Source: Armigeres subalbatus
Taxonomy: Eukaryota > Arthropoda > Insecta > Diptera > Culicidae
DNA length: 64,000 bases
Direction of reading: 5' to 3'
Assembly (NCBI RefSeq): GCF_024139115.2
Contig: NC_085140.1
Span: 230,518,371 to 230,582,370 of the forward strand
The notes beneath the pieces are model-generated. The model worked only from the letters and a program-made list of their open reading frames with translations. It did no database searches and had not been told where the DNA came from. Below, in pieces: positions 44,822 to 57,529 of the stretch (within the stretch, counting starts at the first letter, position 1; every line of letters begins with the position of its first letter). The translations under genes and the position numbers were made by a program.

Positions 44822-45067
44822 TTATTTGAAATGACAACTTCCATGCTGTGTAGAATTATTAGCAATTTGTTTATTCAAAACTTCTGGAAATAAAACTAAT
44901 AATTGGCCTCTATCCGTGAACGCCGAGCAATGCGATGGGCGATTGCATCCATCGCAACCTAAACCACTGCATCTGACCATCATCAAGCACAGAATGACAA
45001 AAAATGCGACCACTTCTTTCATGCATATTCGCAGACCCACCGGCAGTTCTACCGCTGGTGACTGCAT
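44822..45067 (-). CDS. Candidate small secreted cysteine-containing peptide gene
   Basis: 81 codons from the ATG at 45067. An internal ATG at 45022 (residue 16) starts a textbook signal peptide (MKEVVAFFVILCLMMVRCSG), giving a 66-residue precursor. The predicted mature part has GCDGCNRPSHCSAF and a C-terminal GSCHFK, four cysteines. A TATAAAAG box (45198-45191) and an initiator-like TCATTA whose A (45165) lies 33 bases downstream form a well-spaced core promoter on the same strand, giving a leader of about 100-140 nt. I do not recognise the family; an immune or gland-secreted peptide is possible but unproven. Overlapping frames on the other strand lack such support. Confidence 0.45.
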   Translation of the reverse strand: MQSPAVELPVGLRICMKEVVAFFVILCLMMVRCSGLGCDGCNRPSHCSAFTDRGQLLVLFPEVLNKQIANNSTQHGSCHFK

Positions 45068-45160
45068 GCTGTCGGTATGTAGGTAAACACAACGAACGAT
45101 TGAACGAAACGAAAAATGTCCGAGTAAAAAGCACGTCAGTACGCGTTGCTGCCACGAATT

Positions 45161-45200
45161 GTAATGACTCGCACACTGCAGGCACTGCTTCTTTTATACA
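45161..45200 (-). promoter_or_regulatory. TATA box and initiator for the 45.0-kb peptide frame
   Basis: TGTATAAAAG at 45200-45191 and GAGTCATTAC at 45170-45161 on the minus strand. From the first T of TATAAA to the A of the initiator is 33 bases, within the usual range for insect core promoters. Confidence 0.45.
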
Positions 45201-45333
45201 CAAAGAAAATCTTCCGGTAGACCCGAAGGCTCGTAACATACCGCATTCTGATGTCCGTGTTAGGAATGCACGGGATTGGTTACATATGAAATTTTTACTG
45301 GCTTTGACAAGAATTGAAATTTTCAATAGCTAA

Positions 45334-46373
45334 TCGTTTATAATCTTAAGTTTCAATTAAATAGGCAAAATGGTGGAGAGTGTCCGAGTCGATTGATATA
45401 TAAATCTTAAAAATCCATCGAAAGATAAAGGCGCTAGTAACGTTCAAAATCTTCCCTTCCAGCGTAACGCTCTCGATTTCCAAAAATCTAAATGACACCC
45501 AGTATAGTAAAGAAAGACGTAAGTCCTACGTCAAAACTTCAAATCAAGATTTCTCGAGATTCCTCCTAGGGATTTTTTTAAAAATTGGTCCAGAGGTGCA
45601 GAATTACCACAGGAATCGAGCCCTGTAGTTGGTTTTGATGGACATTTTTATTTTATAATAACGGTCTACCGGGGCACCGTGCTATTATAATACGTTAAAC
45701 ACATTAGAGGGTAGAGTCCTTAGTGAACTGAAAAAAACGAAGATTTTACCACTAATTTTTCTTAGATTGGAAGCACCAGCTAAACTATGCTGGTTGTCCT
45801 GTGATTCGTGAAACTACAATTTTACACTACTCCACGTCCGAGTTATCACCGATGAAGACAAAAACTTCCATGGCCAATGTTTGTTTTTGTTCCCATAAAA
45901 TATTCGTTTTTGGAGTGAAATAGTATTCTGATAAAACTTTGTTGGACGAGACAATTAGCGTGAAAAGAAGGAAAATATCTAGAAGAGTACTTTGCGTCAT
46001 ACATATTTGAATTATACCAAGCGAGGTTCACTCAATATAGTGCGCTATCTTTGGAATACTGCTGATTTTGAGTTCCGATAGTTATTGCAACCGTTCATTA
46101 TGCTATAACTTTCCTATCCAATTGTGTGTTTGAGTACAAATGGAAAGCAATAAGTGATCATTGTGCGTTCGAACCCTAATGAAGAGAATTCTCACAAATT
46201 ATCGCCATAGAACTCAAAAGTGTTACTTTATTCCAATGGAAGCTCATTCAGCTTCGCGCTTCTGACATTCTTGCGTAGCTGTTAATTGCTCCAGATTCTC
46301 ACCCCAGACGTGGAAGGCACAACAATACGACCAAATTTATGGTACGGATGTTTTTATGGATGCCATGGATAGC
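45334..46373. other. Gene-free stretch
   Basis: No long frames with recognisable motifs; AT-rich and without visible element ends. Confidence 0.3.
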
Positions 46374-46722
46374 GGAGAACGGTCCAAAATGCAACCCCTT
46401 AAGCTTTTTCGATGTTTTCGCCCATATAAACAAAAATACCCAACCATTTCAACGTATAGGTGCAAAATTTAGAAAAAGACTCAATTGCATGTAAAATAAT
46501 GGTGAACGCATGGTTGTTTGTTTCTTCTTAATGGATTGAACTACAATCTTACTGATGTGGTGGAAGAATAGCAAATTGTTAAATTTGAGTGAATATGAAG
46601 GTATTTTGCTAAATTTTTCCAATGGAGCTCAATGATAGTTAAATAAATGTTCATAAATGTTCTACAACAGATTATATGAGTGAGGCCATTTTGCCCCAGG
46701 GGTGCATTTTGGACCTTTCTCC
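46374..46722. mobile_element. 349-bp MITE with GGTCCAAAATGCA ends
   Basis: Left end GGAGAACGGTCCAAAATGCA, right end inward GGAGAAAGGTCCAAAATGCA, both followed by CCCC. No clear target duplication. Confidence 0.65.
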
Positions 46723-49318
46723 CCTACATTTAGAAGAATTATTACAATATTCATTTTGTAGATTCTACATTTATCCTATGAAAAACAAAGAAATTGAGTA
46801 GCATATGTGGATGTTTCTCATATTTGCGATTTTTAGCAGTGTGTTTTTAAGTTTCCTAGGCCGGACCGACAATCGAATAAAGCCATTTATAACATGATCT
46901 GATTTGTAGCCGTATCATGACATTTTTTATTTTTGTTGATAGATTTTTGAAACCACACATAAATGCAGAAATTTAAGGCAAGAATGGTTAGGAAATTGGA
47001 AAAATACAATAGTCGCGAACTATAAACTTTACTATGCTAACAAAACCTTATATAATCGAGTAAAGTTGAGTAAATCCGGAAAACCTAAGGTTAAGATTCG
47101 TGTGGAAACTAAGCATGGGCAGCTTACAGCGCACTTTTCCGTCTACTATGCAGGACAACGTCTGTCGGAGCAACTAGTAAAGGAATAAAAGTAGTATCCT
47201 CAATTGAAGATGACATTCCGCTGCGTCAGCTTCGACATAGTGGGATATTTATACAAGATACAAACTGATGGGATATGCTATTTATGTAAATGCCATAACG
47301 AAATAATTCATTGCCGGTTGGGATGTTAATTTAACGTTCAGTTACTGCACAATAATCTTGTCGTTAACTTATTAACTTTGCGGATCAGAGGTCGTTCGTG
47401 AATGTACTGCCTGATTGAGCACGATTGCCTATTCCACATATTGTTGGGCATGAGCTATGAACGTACCCCACGTTTATACTACAATTTGTGTTGATAATTT
47501 ATAGCATCTGCAGTTTGTTTGTAATGTGTACCCATAATTGCAACGATAAAACATTCTCTTTCCCAGGCGAACGATGCAGACAATTTGTTGTCATGTTTTC
47601 AAGAGCCTCATAAAATAGGAAGCCTCGACCTCTATTGTTCAATAAATGATGAATTCAGACGTCGGTGGTCAACTTTGTTGCTAGACGCATAAAACACTAA
47701 GCTAATTTGAACTATAAATTTGACAGAGATTAAGGTAAATAGTCATTATCGTGTTTTATTTTTGACATCATTCAACGAGCAGATCCAGCTCAAACTGTGC
47801 AAATTTTGATGTTTTATCGCTTTCAGCTTTTTTATACACTCCAAAAGAGCTACAGATATTTTATATCAAAAGACATTATCGTGTTCATTACGTTTCTTGT
47901 TCGCTCTAGAAGCTATTATTAAGTTTATTGGATGCTTTGTGGGATCCAATCTCAATTTGTACATTGACCCTCAATTTCTAAAATCATTGGTTTGTTTAAC
48001 GTTTACTCCGTGTCGCTTTGTAAACATAAAATATAATAATTTATTGTTGGTCGTTTCCATTTTGGATCATTTCCAACCGTTGGCTCGGAGTGTCAAAATA
48101 TTCATAGCACGCGAATTAATGCTTCATTAAAAGCCCATCAACAAACATCGGTCGAATTTGTATAACAGCACAACTCCTCTATCAGCCAAATCTCTTTCAA
48201 GGGTTGAATGCTGTCAACCGAGTGTATGGGCATCAATAGACTTGTTCGCTATACAGCAGATCACGGCGAGAAACCTGGAACTATTCATAGCATTACTCAT
48301 CATACCTGGAGGATGGAATGGAGAGCGATAGTATTGTCTGCAGAGCAAAGCATGTCATCACAGCCGTCTTCATCATTATAAACATCATCATCAACGATAA
48401 TCGCCATCATTAAGGCTGCGCCAATGAAATTCGAGCTGACCATTGGGCTCATTCCTGTTCTGACCAGTACATTATGTGAGTCAGACACTTTCAGCATGCA
48501 TTTCGTAAACCCCGAACATTTCTTTCAGGTGGATAAGTGATGTCTCATCGTTGGTATCGAAAACGTTCGAACCCCTATTTTTTTAATTTACCGGGCACTG
48601 CTCTGATTTACATGTTCGTCACATTGAATTTTTGATAAAAGGACAGTACAATATTACCATAATGTTGATCATTGTTCTTTTATCATTCAGTTTTTATTTC
48701 TACATAGACATCACAAACTGTTACAACTATACAACATGGAATAATGTTCTTTCATTATTTATTTAATTTTTAATTTTTAAATAAGTTTATTGCCTTAAGT
48801 TGAGAGTAATGGTACCTATCTAAGTAGAATGACCATTCTTATAACTTTTTGAGTTGCACAAGACATTATCATCACTGCAAGAGTATACAAGTTTTTGATT
48901 TTGGGTTTTTATTAGATGTTGATGTTAAAGAATAATAGTCATGACTGTTCACACATATTATTGGCCCCCATAATTGTATGCTCCTGAATCCAGCAAAAGA
49001 TAGTTCAAACGATAATTCTTTTTTAAACCTTTCCATAACAGGAATTAGAGATTAGAATCCATTGAATATTATTCAAGTATGCCGCAAAACAGTTGATTAA
49101 ATTCTTATAAAGGTTTTTATTATAATATCCTTATAAGTCCAGATGCCTAGATTTCACTGCTCTAAAAACTCGGCCTCTTGTAACTTAACAGATATGCCTT
49201 TTCCCAGTCTTACTGTAGAGATATGCAGAACGTAGATCTGAACCGATATAAAATTGTGGAATAAGGAAGAATAGTTCAGAAAAAATATTTAAGCTCTTTG
49301 AGGGGAATGTCTTCAAAT
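46723..49318. other. 2.6 kb without recognised genes or repeats
   Basis: AT-rich sequence with only short frames (for example 47897-48130 plus; 48300-48497 minus, ending at a possible donor CTCCAG/GTATGA). None has a motif or promoter I can support. Confidence 0.3.
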
Positions 49319-49523
49319 GTCTAAGGCGAGTTTAGTACTTTCCATTTATTTCCACTGCGTTTTGTTATCTTTACACATACGTATTTCGACCTCAACGGAA
49401 ATCGAGTCAAGTACGAGATACTTAAGACGGGCTCATAGTTGAGGTCGAAAAAGGTATCTGTAAAGATAAAAAAAAATGTAGTGGAATTAAATGGAAACTG
49501 GAAAGTACTAAAGTCGTCTTAGA
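49319..49523. mobile_element. 205-bp hairpin MITE
   Basis: Arms of about 80 bp: GTCTAAGGCGAGTTTAGTAC pairs with GTACTAAAGTCGTCTTAGAT, continuing inward to TTTCGACCTCAAC / GTTGAGGTCGAAA around a loop of about 40 bp. Confidence 0.7.
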
Positions 49524-51550
49524 TAGTTGAAGAATAGTTGTTTTTACAGACTAGTGCAGTGGAATGAATAGTAATAAACTTATAAAATAATAAAAAATCA
49601 CTATAATTAGAAATAAAAATTCCACTCGGTCCATTCGGATTCCCACTAACTATGCGTAATTGAAGAAATTTAAAACTCTGACGAAAACTTACAAGAATTT
49701 TCTCACAGAATATTGTAGTTCCTGTTAAAACCGAAGTGAGCTCGTGCGTCCTTCATTCAATATTTCAATTTTCAGTAACACCTTCTAGATCTCAATGAAT
49801 TTTCCAAAAATCCTTAAAATATTTCCAGAACTACAAATTGACAAAAAAATCACAGAATCTCAAAAATTAGTGACGCTTTGCGGAGCGACAATTCTTTAGT
49901 ATGGAAAAATTACGATAGTTAAACTGTTACAATGATTGAGATTGCATTAAATTTTTTTTGGACCCCACAATATCAACAAATCATCTTCGTTTTTACCTTT
50001 ATTAAGTGAGGGTTTTCCGGGACTTTTCAACTCACCGTTTCACCATGTAAAGTTTGTTTTCTTTGAAATATGTTTTTTTTTTTATTTATATGGAGCTGAA
50101 TGTCGCAAAGTGGTCTAAAAAATCGGAATATCATTCAATTAGCATAGCATAGCATATATGATTATACAAATCGTTAGAAAATTGGAAATGACACGTATTG
50201 AATATATCACATCATTACTAAGAATCAGTTTATTTTTTCGCATATTGACATTAACAACAAGAGAAATGGGCAGCAAAGAACAAACATTCTTGGCAGTTCA
50301 TATGTGCACTGCTCTATATTGCCTTTGAATATTATCCCTCACCAGCTAGGGCTATGCCTCCCCCTAGACCGGGACTCTAGTTACGTCTATGACGGTGATT
50401 GTTCTTTTTGCACTGCTTATAATGCACGATATATAAAACAAAAATAAGAAAAACACATAAGAATTCCTATTAATTTGCATTCATTGTTAGTTCTCCATTC
50501 TAACCGAAAAAAGCTTAAAGGTTCAAGCTTTTTAGCTAAACACGGTAAGGTCTTAGAAAATATTCGAATACGATTCTACCATGGGGTTGAAAACGTAAAA
50601 ATTGGGCTACATTTTTGCCAAACTGGCTTCCTGCACGCATTCTCCAAGTTGTTCGAAGTGAACTCACTTTTGTATACTCCGTTTCTATCGTGTATTTGAG
50701 ATTCATCTGGTATTTATTCATTCTGTATTTCCTTAAATTCGCACATTTTGCTACTAATATAAATGCAGATGAAAAAACTGAGGCGAGTTTTTATGCCTTC
50801 ATAGTGACGCAATGCCCAGGGGATAAAATTAATATGAAGTGATCGAATATGAATTAAAGATTTCGGCACCCACTGCGAAGATAACAAGCCGGTAGTTATC
50901 GCTAATTTATGTTAACTCAGCATTAATTATCAGAGGCTATTAGATGCTCCTCTCTGTGCAACTGTAGTTTTTCATTAGGTCAAGTTTTTTTTTTCACAAA
51001 CCCGAATAATTAGGTATGCTTAATTCAAACATTTTAGTTTAAATTACTTTTTTGCGTTTCTCTCATAGTGTATGTAAATGTAATAGCTTAAGGATCGCAA
51101 TGATGCCAAACATTATATAGGAAGACCACCGGAGGAGTAGACGGCCGAGAGAAAAAGTTGATTCATGAGAATTTCACAGTAAATGGTATAGTATTTGAAG
51201 TATTTGATTTTTAACAGATTAGAATTTTAAGAGTTCATAAAATAGGTATGTCATCTGAATTGTATATTTTTTTAATAGACAGCTAATTTTTAAAATTGTT
51301 GAGTTTCTTATCCCAAAGACCGAACTTTACTTGACTGAAAATTTTCTTAATGCTTTAGAGGCATTTAAAATTCTATTTCTTATATCATGCAATGTTTCTA
51401 CTTTCCAGAATATTTTTGGATAGCAACAGTGATGAAGGGTCCTGGGAACTGCAAATCTCTCAACTTCATCGGGAGCACAGGCATAGTCGTTTAGGTGCTC
51501 TGTGTTGAACTTAATGTAAAAATTTAAAAAAAAAACACAATAAAAAAAGG
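49524..51550. other. 2.0 kb without recognised genes
   Basis: AT-rich. Short frames at 50475-50699 (plus) and others lack motifs. No element ends identified. Confidence 0.3.
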
Positions 51551-52870
51551 TGCTCAAGGACTGTAGATTCGGAATCGTAGCACTGCAGGAGGTTTGTTGG
51601 AAGGGATCAATGGTGCAACGTTTAGAGGTAATCATACCATCACCAGAGCTGCGGCAGCACACACGAGCTGAGAACAGCTTTCACAGTGATGGATGATATG
51701 CAAAGGCGCGTGATCGGGTGGTGGCCAACCAATGAGAGATTGGGCCGGTTCTTCAACTTTGGCATAATCAACGTCCATGGTCCACACTCCGGAAGCACTG
51801 ATGATGACGCATTCTACGCGGAGCTGGAACGCAAGTACGACAGCTGCCCAAACCACGACGTCAAAATCATCATAGGAGATTTGAACGCTCAGGTTGGCTA
51901 AGAGTATGAGGTTAGACCGAGTATTTCAAGTTCAGCGCCCACCGGCTGATGAACGAAAACGGCCTACGACTAAATGATTTCGCTGCCTCCCAGAATATGG
52001 TCATTCGCAGCACCTACTTCCAACACAGCCTTCCGTATCGGTACCCCGGGGGATCACCACTGCAGACAGAATCACAAATCGACCACTTTCTTATTGTTAG
52101 ACGGCACTTCTCCGACATTTTCGACGTCAGGACATATCGTGGCGCGATCATTGACTTTGAGCACTATCTGGTGATGGCTAAACTGCGCCTAAAACTATCC
52201 GTCATCAACAATATTCGGTACCGACGGCCGCCGCTGGATTGTGCTGCTAGGGTAGAGCGACTGAAGCAACCTGATGTTGCCACTGCATACGCGCAGCATC
52301 TCAAGGCAGTGTTGCCGGGGGCCCTTTTGATGACTGCTGAAAGACAGTTAAAGCAGCCGTTAACGACGCAGCTGAGAACAACGTCGAGTATGTGGAACGA
52401 AGTCGACGGAACGATTGGTTCGACGAAGAGTGTAGACAGATTCTGGAGATGAAGGACGCAGCGCGGGCGGTCGTGCAAGGGACCCGGCAGAACGTGGAAC
52501 GCTATAGACGGGAGCGAAGACAGAAGACCCACATGTTTCAGGAGAAGAAACGCCGCCTAGAAGAAGCGGAGTGCGTGGAGAGAAGCTGTGCCGCTCTCAA
52601 GAAACACGCAAGTTCTATCAGAAGCTCAACACATCCCGCAAAGGCTTCGTGTCGCGATCCTAGATGTGCAAGGTTAAGGATGGAAGCATCTTGACGGACG
52701 AACGTGTGGTGATCGAAAGGTGGAAGCAGCACTACAAGGAACACTTAAAGAAAGTTAAGGATGCCATCCAACAGCTAAAGACCAATAAAGCAGGTTGTAA
52801 TAATAAAGCAGATTGTCAGAATCTGAGAAACTGAAAAGCTACCGGAGGAGTGGAGGGAAGGGGTCATGTG
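51551..52870 (+). pseudogene. RTE-clade LINE: endonuclease and linker, RT truncated
   Basis: LKDCRFGIVALQEV (from about 51551) and FFNFGIINVHGPHSGSTDDD, then HDVKIIIGDLNAQVG (51686-51901) with the endonuclease GDLNA active-site motif intact. 51949-52452: NGLRLNDFAASQNMVIRSTY and SQIDHFLIVRRHFSDIFDVR (the SDH motif replaced by FEHYL). 52392-52694: RRNDWFDEECRQILEMKDAA. The pre-RT domain begins and is cut and shuffled after 52740. Same family as 11857-14405. Confidence 0.85.
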
Positions 52871-53605
52871 GTGGAGTTGGCGTGGTGGAGTTCCGACCAG
52901 CTCGTAGCTACACCGAATTATAAAAAAACGGAGAAAGACTTGCCAACTGGCAAGTTGGAGGACGCTCCCGTCGTCGGACAAATTGATGGGGCTACTCTGA
53001 AGAGCTGCGATGATCCGCAAAGAGAAAGAGAGAGAGCAAGTCAGAGATGATAAGCATATGATGACTGAAATTGCGAATTGTGATTGTGTCCTTCCTCGAT
53101 TACCGCTCGAATTAGAGCCGGGACTTCAAGTAGGCTATGCTAATGCTCTGTAATTTAGACGCAGTGGCAAAGCAATAATGAAAGTCGTAGATGGAAACCT
53201 GTAAGGACTAGTAAACTCCAAGAAGGTGAAGCCCCTCTGTGGAAAAATCCAGAAGAAAGGCGGTTGCGTTGCACGTAGATCTAAAGGTGCATCGTCCAGG
53301 GGACACGGTAAACCAAGAGATAGAAGCGAGGCGAAGCTTACGGGACAGAGCCAAGCTGAAGTCTTGAGGGCCATGAGAGGCGAGAAGAAGCCACGACACT
53401 CTCCTCGTTCAAGGTGCTTGTTCTCAGTAATGTGCCAACCGATTTTCATAATCTCGGGTTATGAAATATTCCTCGGCTTCCTTTTTTTTACACTAAGCTT
53501 AGATCATACTGTTCAGCAAGGATATCAGATGATTACGGAAATATTTAACGTGATACTCTAGAATTCGCAAAATGTTCTGAAGTTTAGGCAGAAAGACTTA
53601 TACAG
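52871..53605. other. Possible LINE ORF1 remnant and spacer
   Basis: A plus-strand frame at 53226-53561 begins with a basic, low-complexity peptide (KIQKKGGCVARRSKGASSRG, then QSQAEVLRAMRGEK) reminiscent of nucleic-acid-binding ORF1 proteins of LINEs. The evidence is weak. Confidence 0.25.
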
Positions 53606-54324
53606 TAGGGGAACTGGGGGTAGGACGCCCACGTTAAGGAAAATGCCATTTTTATCAATGAAAACCACCATTTCAGCCAGTTTTCATCAGCGCATACTGA
53701 AGAACAGCATATCTGCGACTGACTACCGATAACAGATATCTAATTGTCCATTTTATTGCACAGAAATTTGATTTTTAAAAAGCACCCGAAAAAAAATGAT
53801 TTTGAAACCATGCGGGGTGAGATGCGCCAGTGGATGGGTTAAAACGCGCATGTGCTTATCGTACTGATTTTCATTTTAATTCCCTACATTAAGGCAATAA
53901 ACCGAATGTTTCAGCTGATTCGGTCATACGAAATGAGCATGGGCGTAATGCCCCACACCGACCTCAGAAGTTTGAAGGCCCATAAAATCGTTTTAAAACC
54001 ATTTTTGACGACGATTTCGTGTGGAACATAAAGAACACGAGTAAGCAGCATGGCTCATGGCTCAATTATTAATTTATCAATGTATAACAGCGACAGAAAG
54101 ACTAAATTCCACCGAGCTAGAATTGCATCAAAACACGCAAAAATCGTTTTTTCGAGTTTTTCATGTATAACTAGAGAAAAATCATGAAATATATGTATCC
54201 AATGGCAATATTTTTCATTGCTTTATCGTATAGACTATTGAAAATAATCAAAATGGGGATATTTAACCTTATTCAGGGGTGGCGCGTTTTAACCCCTATG
54301 GGCGTGCTACCCCCACTTCCCCTA
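53606..54324. mobile_element. 719-bp non-autonomous element with TAGGGGAASTGGGGGTAG ends
   Basis: Left end TAGGGGAACTGGGGGTAGGA, right end inward TAGGGGAAGTGGGGGTAGCA, both followed by CGCCCA. The interior repeats GGGGTGAGATGCGCC- and TTAAAACGCGC-like motifs. No target duplication evident. Confidence 0.7.
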
Positions 54325-54569
54325 ACGGCCTCCAAAAAGTTCATGTCACCTATTAAAACCTCCCAACAGGATGCATGTGAAGATTATGTTTATTTATTTT
54401 TTTTTTATTTTTTTTTTATGTTGGAGCATAATGAGTGTTTTAAACCTAGCTAAAGTCATTTCGCTCGGTTCAAAGATATCAGATGGTTTTGTTGGGATTT
54501 TCGGAATACTCATATTGACATTCTGAAACTCGCAGTAGCAGCAAGCCTAGGCCAATGTTAGAACTAGTA

Positions 54570-54800
54570 CAGTTAATTCCGTGAGGCCATCAAAGCACCT
54601 GGGCGTGATAATTGACGATACGCACCATTTTACGATTCATGTCAATGATGCATGTGGCAGGGCAATGCTTGCGATAAGATCCTTATCACGAATGATGTCT
54701 AACAGGTCAGCGATTAAAAGTCAGACACGTGGACCGATTGCAGGGGTTACTTTCTCCGTAATCAGATACGGCGTTACGGTATTTGCCTGCAGCTGCATGT
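54570..54800 (+). pseudogene. R1-like LINE reverse transcriptase C-terminal fragment
   Basis: PSKHLGVIIDDTHHFTIHVN and DACGRAMLAIRSLSRMMSNR, then GVTFSVIRYGVTVFA (54585-54790): the post-RT region typical of R1-group LINEs (LGVMIDDRL, ILRYGAPVW). Both ends are missing. Confidence 0.65.
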
Positions 54801-55015
54801 ATAATAATTGTAATAATAACGCATGCACAATAGATACTAGGGTGGATCAAAAAATCGATTTGGCTCCACCACGCTAATTGGATTATGTCTTCGTGTTCAT
54901 AATTATTAATCGATATTAATCCAGATTGTCAATCTTTGGTCATGATCATTAAACTTCACAAAGAGCGTCACTGAACGTGCAGTTCAAGATAGTAGTCTGA
55001 AGATGTCTGTGCTAT
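54758..55015 (+). repeat. Direct duplication, copy 1
   Basis: Nearly identical to 55926-56177, from GTAATCAGATACGGCG to GATGTCTGTGCTAT, with a few small indels. It includes the end of the R1-like fragment and following sequence. Confidence 0.9.
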
Positions 55016-55156
55016 TTGTGGTATCGTGTCTGGGTAGTTAGGCAATTAGCTCCAGAAAACTACGATATATATTGAAATCGATTACTAATTATTAGAACTA
55101 AGACACAATTTGCCTATGTGGGTTACCTTTTCGCCTGCGTTTAATGGAGAAAATCA

Positions 55157-55891
55157 GTACCGTCAATGGGGGTGTCATTGGGCCAAAATGTGGGATGCTC
55201 CAAGTAAATGTTTCAAAGCTCTAGTAGTTAACACTGGAATCAAGTTTTAATTAGTTTGGTACAAGCTTGAATAATAAATTTACTACTGTGTGGGAAAAAA
55301 ATAAAAAATGAGGGAAATTCTTCAAAGTTATATGTTGTTAAAAATTGGCCCATTCTCACCCTTCACAGGGGGTGACATTAGGCCAAGAAAAAATAAAGTT
55401 CAGCGGTGACGATGCCTTGATTTAATCGTTTGGTTTCGGCTTAATTTGATACTCATCAAACATAATTGCCTACATTACGGCTTTTACCCACTATGTAAGG
55501 GCGCATATTATTGGGCTTGGCCCAATCTCACCCCTTTTTAGTGTGCATTGCTCGTTGCTACGAAAAACCAGAACCGCTATATAAAATATCCATAAAATTC
55601 GATGAAACAACAGTTATGTTATAGATTTGTGGCGCATTACTAGCACTATTTTAATACAGGTTCACTCAATCAATAGTTTTCCATTCAAATTCCAAGCATT
55701 ATGGTACGAGCACAGTTAGTTCTTGGAATTTGTTTTGTGATTTCCTAGACGTGAATTTGAATGTAATTTCGAACCGTTTGAAGTTTTCATCAAAATTCGT
55801 AACAGTTTCTGAGGTATTAGGAGTGGAAACATTTTTCGGTTTTTGGCCCCATCTTACCCCCTAGGCCCAATGTCATCTCGAAAGACGGTAC
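55157..55891. mobile_element. 735-bp non-autonomous element with GTACCGTC ends and TGACATTGGGCC subterminal motifs
   Basis: Ends GTACCGTCAATGGGGGTGTC and, inward from the right, GTACCGTCTTTCGAGATGAC, both followed by ATTGGGCC. More GGCCCAAT-type motifs occur inside (55380, 55520). It lies between the two direct repeats at 54758 and 55926. Confidence 0.65.
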
Positions 55892-55925
55892 AATGAAAAA
55901 TTTAATCAGCTAATAGATACACCAT

Positions 55926-56177
55926 GTAATCAGATACGGCGTTACGGTATTTGCCTGCAGCTGCATGTATAATAATTGTAATAATAACGCATGCACAATA
56001 GATACTAGGGTGGATCAAAAAATCGATTTGGCTCCACCACGCTAATTGGATTATGTCTCGTGTTCTTAATTATTAATCGATATTAATCCAGATTGTCAAT
56101 CTTTGGATCGTTAAACTTCACAAAGAGCATCACTGAACGTGCAGTTCAAGATAGTAGCCTGAAGATGTCTGTGCTAT
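55926..56177 (+). repeat. Direct duplication, copy 2
   Basis: Second copy of 54758-55015. About 910 bp separate the copies, including the element at 55157-55891. Confidence 0.9.
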
Positions 56178-57103
56178 CGCTATACGCCATTTTGATTTCA
56201 TTTTTTCAAAGTCAAATAACTGCTTTGCGATCAATAGAGTTATAGTAACAGAAGAAGCAGTCTGTTATAAATTGCCACATTCCCGTTTATATACCATTGT
56301 GTGCTCCCAAATATGATTAATTTTATGTCAGTTCAGTTTTATATCAGTAAGTATTTAAAAAATATAGAATTTTTTTTGTATGTTCAGATTCAAATTCTGT
56401 TGAAAACCTTATTTCACTTAAGAATTATGTGAATATGCTGAAGTATACTTCATATTTGTCTTATCAGTATTGAGCAAACTTAAAACCAGAAAATGAATGC
56501 ATAGATTTTTTTAAATCGAGTGGGATACTCATTTATATATCTACATCTGGCAGGCGGATACGCCTGAACAGAGAGAGAGAAATAGTAAATAGCAGAGAAA
56601 ATAGAGAAATAAAAATATAGAGAAAAGTAAATAGCATACATTGCTCGCAAGATGCATCCTCTGCACCTTTCTAAAATGCACAAAGATTTATATTTCAGAT
56701 TGTATTTCAGAAATGTGATTGCAAAGTTTTTGCGGCAGCAGTTTGCCTGGAAGATATTCAATCACCAATCACCAATCACCTCGACGAACTGAGCTGTTGT
56801 CTGTTTGTCCTTGGAAATGTATGTGTTTGTGCATATGAAGCATGCAACAATCGTTGCCGGTAAATCGTACATAACTTTTGATAGAAAAAAAACATACATC
56901 TGAGATTTTCGGACACAATGCACAATATAAGCTAAGCTTTCCATCGATGTATTAATATTCAAAATCGGTGGTTGCAAACCTGGCGGAAAATAGTTTTCAA
57001 AAAGAAATCCAAGATGGTGGCCAAATTCAATATGTCTGCTTATATTTTTATTATTGCAAATTAAGGATACACTCTTCCTCTTTCCAACGATTTCTATGAT
57101 CGG
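56178..57103. other. Gene-free stretch
   Basis: AT-rich. ATCACCAATCACC is repeated at 56760-56780. A minus-strand frame (56762-57142) has no recognised motif. Confidence 0.3.
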
Positions 57104-57529
57104 TTGAGAAATGTTGGAGTGATGACAGTTTTGGTCAGTCAAGAATTGACCAAAATCGAGGGGTCAATTAAAATGATTTCGTGTATAACTAACGAGGGGT
57201 TCATCTTTCTGAAGAATTTAACTCGGATCCTTAATATACTCGCCGAAAGCTTACGAAAGAATATAAATTTAGGCATTTTTAAGAACCTCGTGCAAATAGT
57301 GGCCCGGTCTCAGCGAGAACTACTCTGCTGTCTCATGACCAGCAGCAACATGATCGATTCCGCACTTATATTGTGCAAATACTCGAAGAATATCACAAAA
57401 TTTAAATTTAATTCTTGGGGGTTGTATGTATATTTCGATGATTCGTGTGGAGTATTTCAAACCTCTGATTTTTTTATTCTAAGTAAGTTTAATTTGTTGT
57501 GTGAACGTAAAATGTTACGGCCTTCTTAA
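57104..57529 (+). CDS. Unrecognised 141-codon open frame
   Basis: Open for 426 bp in AT-rich sequence; the preferred start may be the ATG at 57122 (MTVLVSQELTK). It has helical, leucine-rich stretches (FLKNLTRILNILAESLRKNI, LVQIVARSQRELLCCLMTSS) and no signal peptide. It resembles no family I know and could be a fragment of a captured or transposon gene. No promoter or splice sites are supported. Confidence 0.25.
   Translation: MRNVGVMTVLVSQELTKIEGSIKMISCITNEGFIFLKNLTRILNILAESLRKNINLGIFKNLVQIVARSQRELLCCLMTSSNMIDSALILCKYSKNITKFKFNSWGLYVYFDDSCGVFQTSDFFILSKFNLLCERKMLRPS

Noticed and set aside
45004..45333. Plus-strand 109-codon frame and a longer minus frame (44910-45326)
   Set aside because: They overlap the signal-peptide frame with promoter; neither has a signal peptide, motif or promoter of its own.
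48300..48497. 65-codon acidic minus frame ending at a possible splice donor
   Set aside because: Donor-like site alone is weak; no acceptor or partner exon found.
56762..57142. 126-codon minus frame
   Set aside because: Low-complexity content and no motif; overlaps another frame of similar quality.
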